A DNA stretch of 28,775 bases, from IMG/VR virus record IMGVR_UViG_3300042566_000449, positions 1 through 28,775 of that record. One strand, given 5' to 3'. This DNA is from a virus. The notes beneath the pieces were generated by a model. It worked only from the letters and a program-made list of their open reading frames with translations. It did not search any database and was not told where the DNA came from. Positions within the stretch are counted from its first letter, which is position 1. Each line of letters begins with the position of its first letter. Made by a program: the position numbers and the translations under genes. Shown here one piece after another: positions 27,469 to 28,775 of this stretch.

Positions 27469-28632
27469 ATGCCTATCTACGCTGACAAGAAGAACGGAAA
27501 GCTTACTGGCTCGTTTGTGATCGAGGTCACAGAGGACGGAAAGCGCATGAAGGCCCGTGCTAGGTCGATGGACGAGGCACGGCAGATCGAGAAGGACATG
27601 AAGCGGGGACGCTGGGAGCCCAAGGTTCAACAAGCCGAACCCACCTTCCTGACCTTGAGTGCCTTGATTATGCGGGCCAAGCTGGACAGGCCCAAGGCCA
27701 AGAACTCATGGCGAGTGCAGGGCGAGCTTGAGTATGTCGAGACCCTGCTAGGTGCGGAAACCAACGTCGAGGACATTACGTCCAAGGGGTTGACTGACCT
27801 CGCCAAGCGGATCGTGAAGGAACGCGAGTGCAGCAATGCGACAGCGAACCGTTACGTCTTCGCCCTGATGGGCTTGCTGCGTTGGGGCAGGGAGCAGGAC
27901 CTCGTGGTGAGGGCTGCTGTGTTCAACCGGCTGGACGAGGGGAACACCAAACGCACCCGCTGGCTGACACAGGAGCAGGAAGACCAGATCGTTGAGTGGC
28001 TGTTCGATTGTGGCCGGGTTCACGAGGCCATGTGTGTTCGGGTGCTTGGCCTCACGGGGATGCGGTCTGGGGAGCTATGTAGCCTGACTGCTGACCAGAT
28101 CGACCCTGACGCTGGCATGGTGACCCTGCTCGACCAGAAGGACGGGACGGGTGAGGAAGGTATCCCTCTGGAGGGCTCGCTTGCCTTCTCGCTCCGTCAG
28201 ACCATCGAGCGTGGTTTTATGCCTTCCAAGGCTGTGCTGCTGAAGTGGTTCAAGAAGGCTGCTGGGGCCTGTGGCATCCCTGTGGGACGAGGCAAGGACG
28301 GGGTGGTTGTCCACTCCATCCGACACTCGACGGCGACACGCCTCATTCAGGCTGGGGTCAATCCGGCTGAGGTCCAATCCTATATGCGTCACAAAAGCTG
28401 GGCGACAACGCAACGCTACGTCAAAATTACGGGGCAACAGAAGCGCAAGGCCTTGGAAGTGCTTCAGAAAGCGGGGCATTCAGGGCGGGGCAATTCGCAT
28501 ACACAAGGCGCAACTAATTCAAACGAGGTGAAAAACAGTGAGCAATATCAAGTGCATGGTGCCCAGGGGCGGAATCGAACCACCGACACTGCGATTTTCA
28601 GTCGTCACCCAACTGAACCCACCGAAGACTGA
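27469..28632 (+). CDS. int: Tyrosine-family integrase
   Basis: This is a 387-residue site-specific recombinase with AGGAGG before its ATG. It has an N-terminal arm-binding-type domain (1-60), a core-binding domain (about 60-160: LSALIMRAKLDRPKAKNSWR; TANRYVFALMGLLRWGREQD) and a catalytic domain with Arg199 in GMRSGEL, His282/Arg285 in HSIRHSTATRL, His308 in MRHKSW and Tyr317 in TQRYVKI. All catalytic residues are present. The frame continues about 70 residues past the Tyr, and residues 362-378 are encoded by the tRNA-Phe-like attachment core. Upon integration the last codons would change. It should insert the phage into the host tRNA-Phe gene. Confidence 0.95.
   Translation: MPIYADKKNGKLTGSFVIEVTEDGKRMKARARSMDEARQIEKDMKRGRWEPKVQQAEPTFLTLSALIMRAKLDRPKAKNSWRVQGELEYVETLLGAETNVEDITSKGLTDLAKRIVKERECSNATANRYVFALMGLLRWGREQDLVVRAAVFNRLDEGNTKRTRWLTQEQEDQIVEWLFDCGRVHEAMCVRVLGLTGMRSGELCSLTADQIDPDAGMVTLLDQKDGTGEEGIPLEGSLAFSLRQTIERGFMPSKAVLLKWFKKAAGACGIPVGRGKDGVVVHSIRHSTATRLIQAGVNPAEVQSYMRHKSWATTQRYVKITGQQKRKALEVLQKAGHSGRGNSHTQGATNSNEVKNSEQYQVHGAQGRNRTTDTAIFSRHPTEPTED
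28557..28604 (-). other. attP: Attachment site core (attP): 3' half of tRNA-Phe(GAA)
   Basis: On the minus strand, 28604-28557 begins CGACTGAAAATCG (anticodon stem-loop with GAA), continues with a variable region and the T arm (GGTTCGATTCC) and ends CCTGGGCACCA. This is the 3' half of a bacterial tRNA-Phe with encoded CCA. The expected 5' half is not present to the right; only CCAACTGA (28609-28616), resembling a D-loop, is found at a shortened distance. A half tRNA flanked by phage DNA and located in the 3' end of int is the arrangement of a phage attP. It cannot be a functional tRNA. Confidence 0.82.
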
Positions 28633-28666
28633 TTGCTGAGCCTCACCAAGGGCTTGCCTATTACAC

Positions 28667-28705
28667 ACCTCGCAACCTTCCTATAAGGCAGGGAGATTGC
28701 GGGGT
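28667..28705. promoter_or_regulatory. Branched hairpin downstream of int
   Basis: The outer arms ACCTCGCAA (28667-28675) and TTGCGGGGT (28697-28705) pair over 9 bp with one G-U. An inner small hairpin CCTT/AAGG (28676-28688) lies inside. T-rich DNA follows only after about 12 bp. It may end the integrase transcript or be part of the attP arms. Confidence 0.45.
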
Positions 28706-28754
28706 GCTGACCACTCGTTTTCGCCATTTTTATAGGCACTGCAAGCACTTATCA

Positions 28755-28771
28755 ACAAATGGCAACTAGGG
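28755..28771. repeat. 17-bp repeat, copy B (inverted copy of 22658-22674)
   Basis: ACAAATGGCAACTAGGG, an exact reverse complement of the copy at 22658-22674, lies 123 bp after the integrase stop and close to the attachment core. It may be an integrase or repressor arm site. Confidence 0.75.
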
Positions 28772-28775
28772 CTTA

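Noticed and set aside
28557-28632. Complete tRNA-Phe gene
   Set aside because: The 3' half is perfect, but the acceptor 5' strand and most of the D arm are missing to its right, so no cloverleaf can form.

Overview
The window is most of a temperate, podovirus-like (short-tailed) phage genome. A block of about 22.5 kb on the minus strand holds lysis, tail fibre, capsid, packaging and DNA-ejection genes. A plus-strand block at the right holds about a dozen small genes and ends in a tyrosine integrase. The host is probably an alphaproteobacterium: the attachment core is a 3' half of tRNA-Phe whose sequence resembles that group, as far as I can judge from memory. No host gene is visible.

Layout, left to right. 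1-82 is the start of an unknown minus-strand gene. 144-182 is a terminator. 191-1332 is the lysis cassette (XhlA-like membrane protein, three-TM holin, M15 endopeptidase, small Pro-rich protein). 1335-5653 carries tail fibre genes (collar-domain protein, small accessory protein, carbohydrate-binding-type fibre, Ala/Ser-rich fibre with a C1q-like tip). 5665-9025 holds the connector/adaptor, a small protein, the SU10-like major capsid protein, an acidic scaffold and two small genes. 9098-14380 holds two unknown proteins, portal, large terminase and small terminase. 14367-21596 holds three probable ejection proteins (one with a lytic transglycosylase domain), a 57-aa gene and a tail-hub/stabilisation-type protein. 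21830-22555 is a second collar-domain fibre gene. All of these are transcribed leftward, with many 1-23 nt overlaps, as one or a few late operons.

22556-24560 is a regulatory island with skewed word use. It holds 11-bp tandem repeats, at least six copies of a 12-mer (consensus RCGGCAAGYYTR), several palindromes, and only two genes: a leftward GP88-family cysteine-rich protein and a divergent rightward 62-aa basic protein. It could be the replication origin and lysis/lysogeny control region, but no replication protein or classical repressor is recognisable.

24561-28632 is the rightward early block: small, translationally coupled genes of unknown role, a DUF3846-like protein, a MarR-type winged-helix regulator preceded by nested inverted repeats, a two-TM micro-protein and the integrase. 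The integrase reading frame runs through the tRNA-Phe 3' half. Because the sequence right of that core is not a tRNA 5' half, this looks like attP in a non-integrated genome rather than a prophage junction.

Most unusual points: a 19-bp perfect match to the universally conserved 23S rRNA segment that forms the core of the I-CeuI site, placed between two late genes; the repeat-dense island at 22.6-24.4 kb; the attP embedded in int; a 17-bp perfect inverted repeat shared by the island edge and the far right end; and a scaffold protein carrying the same 13-residue motif at both termini. Family names come from recognition by eye; no database search was run.
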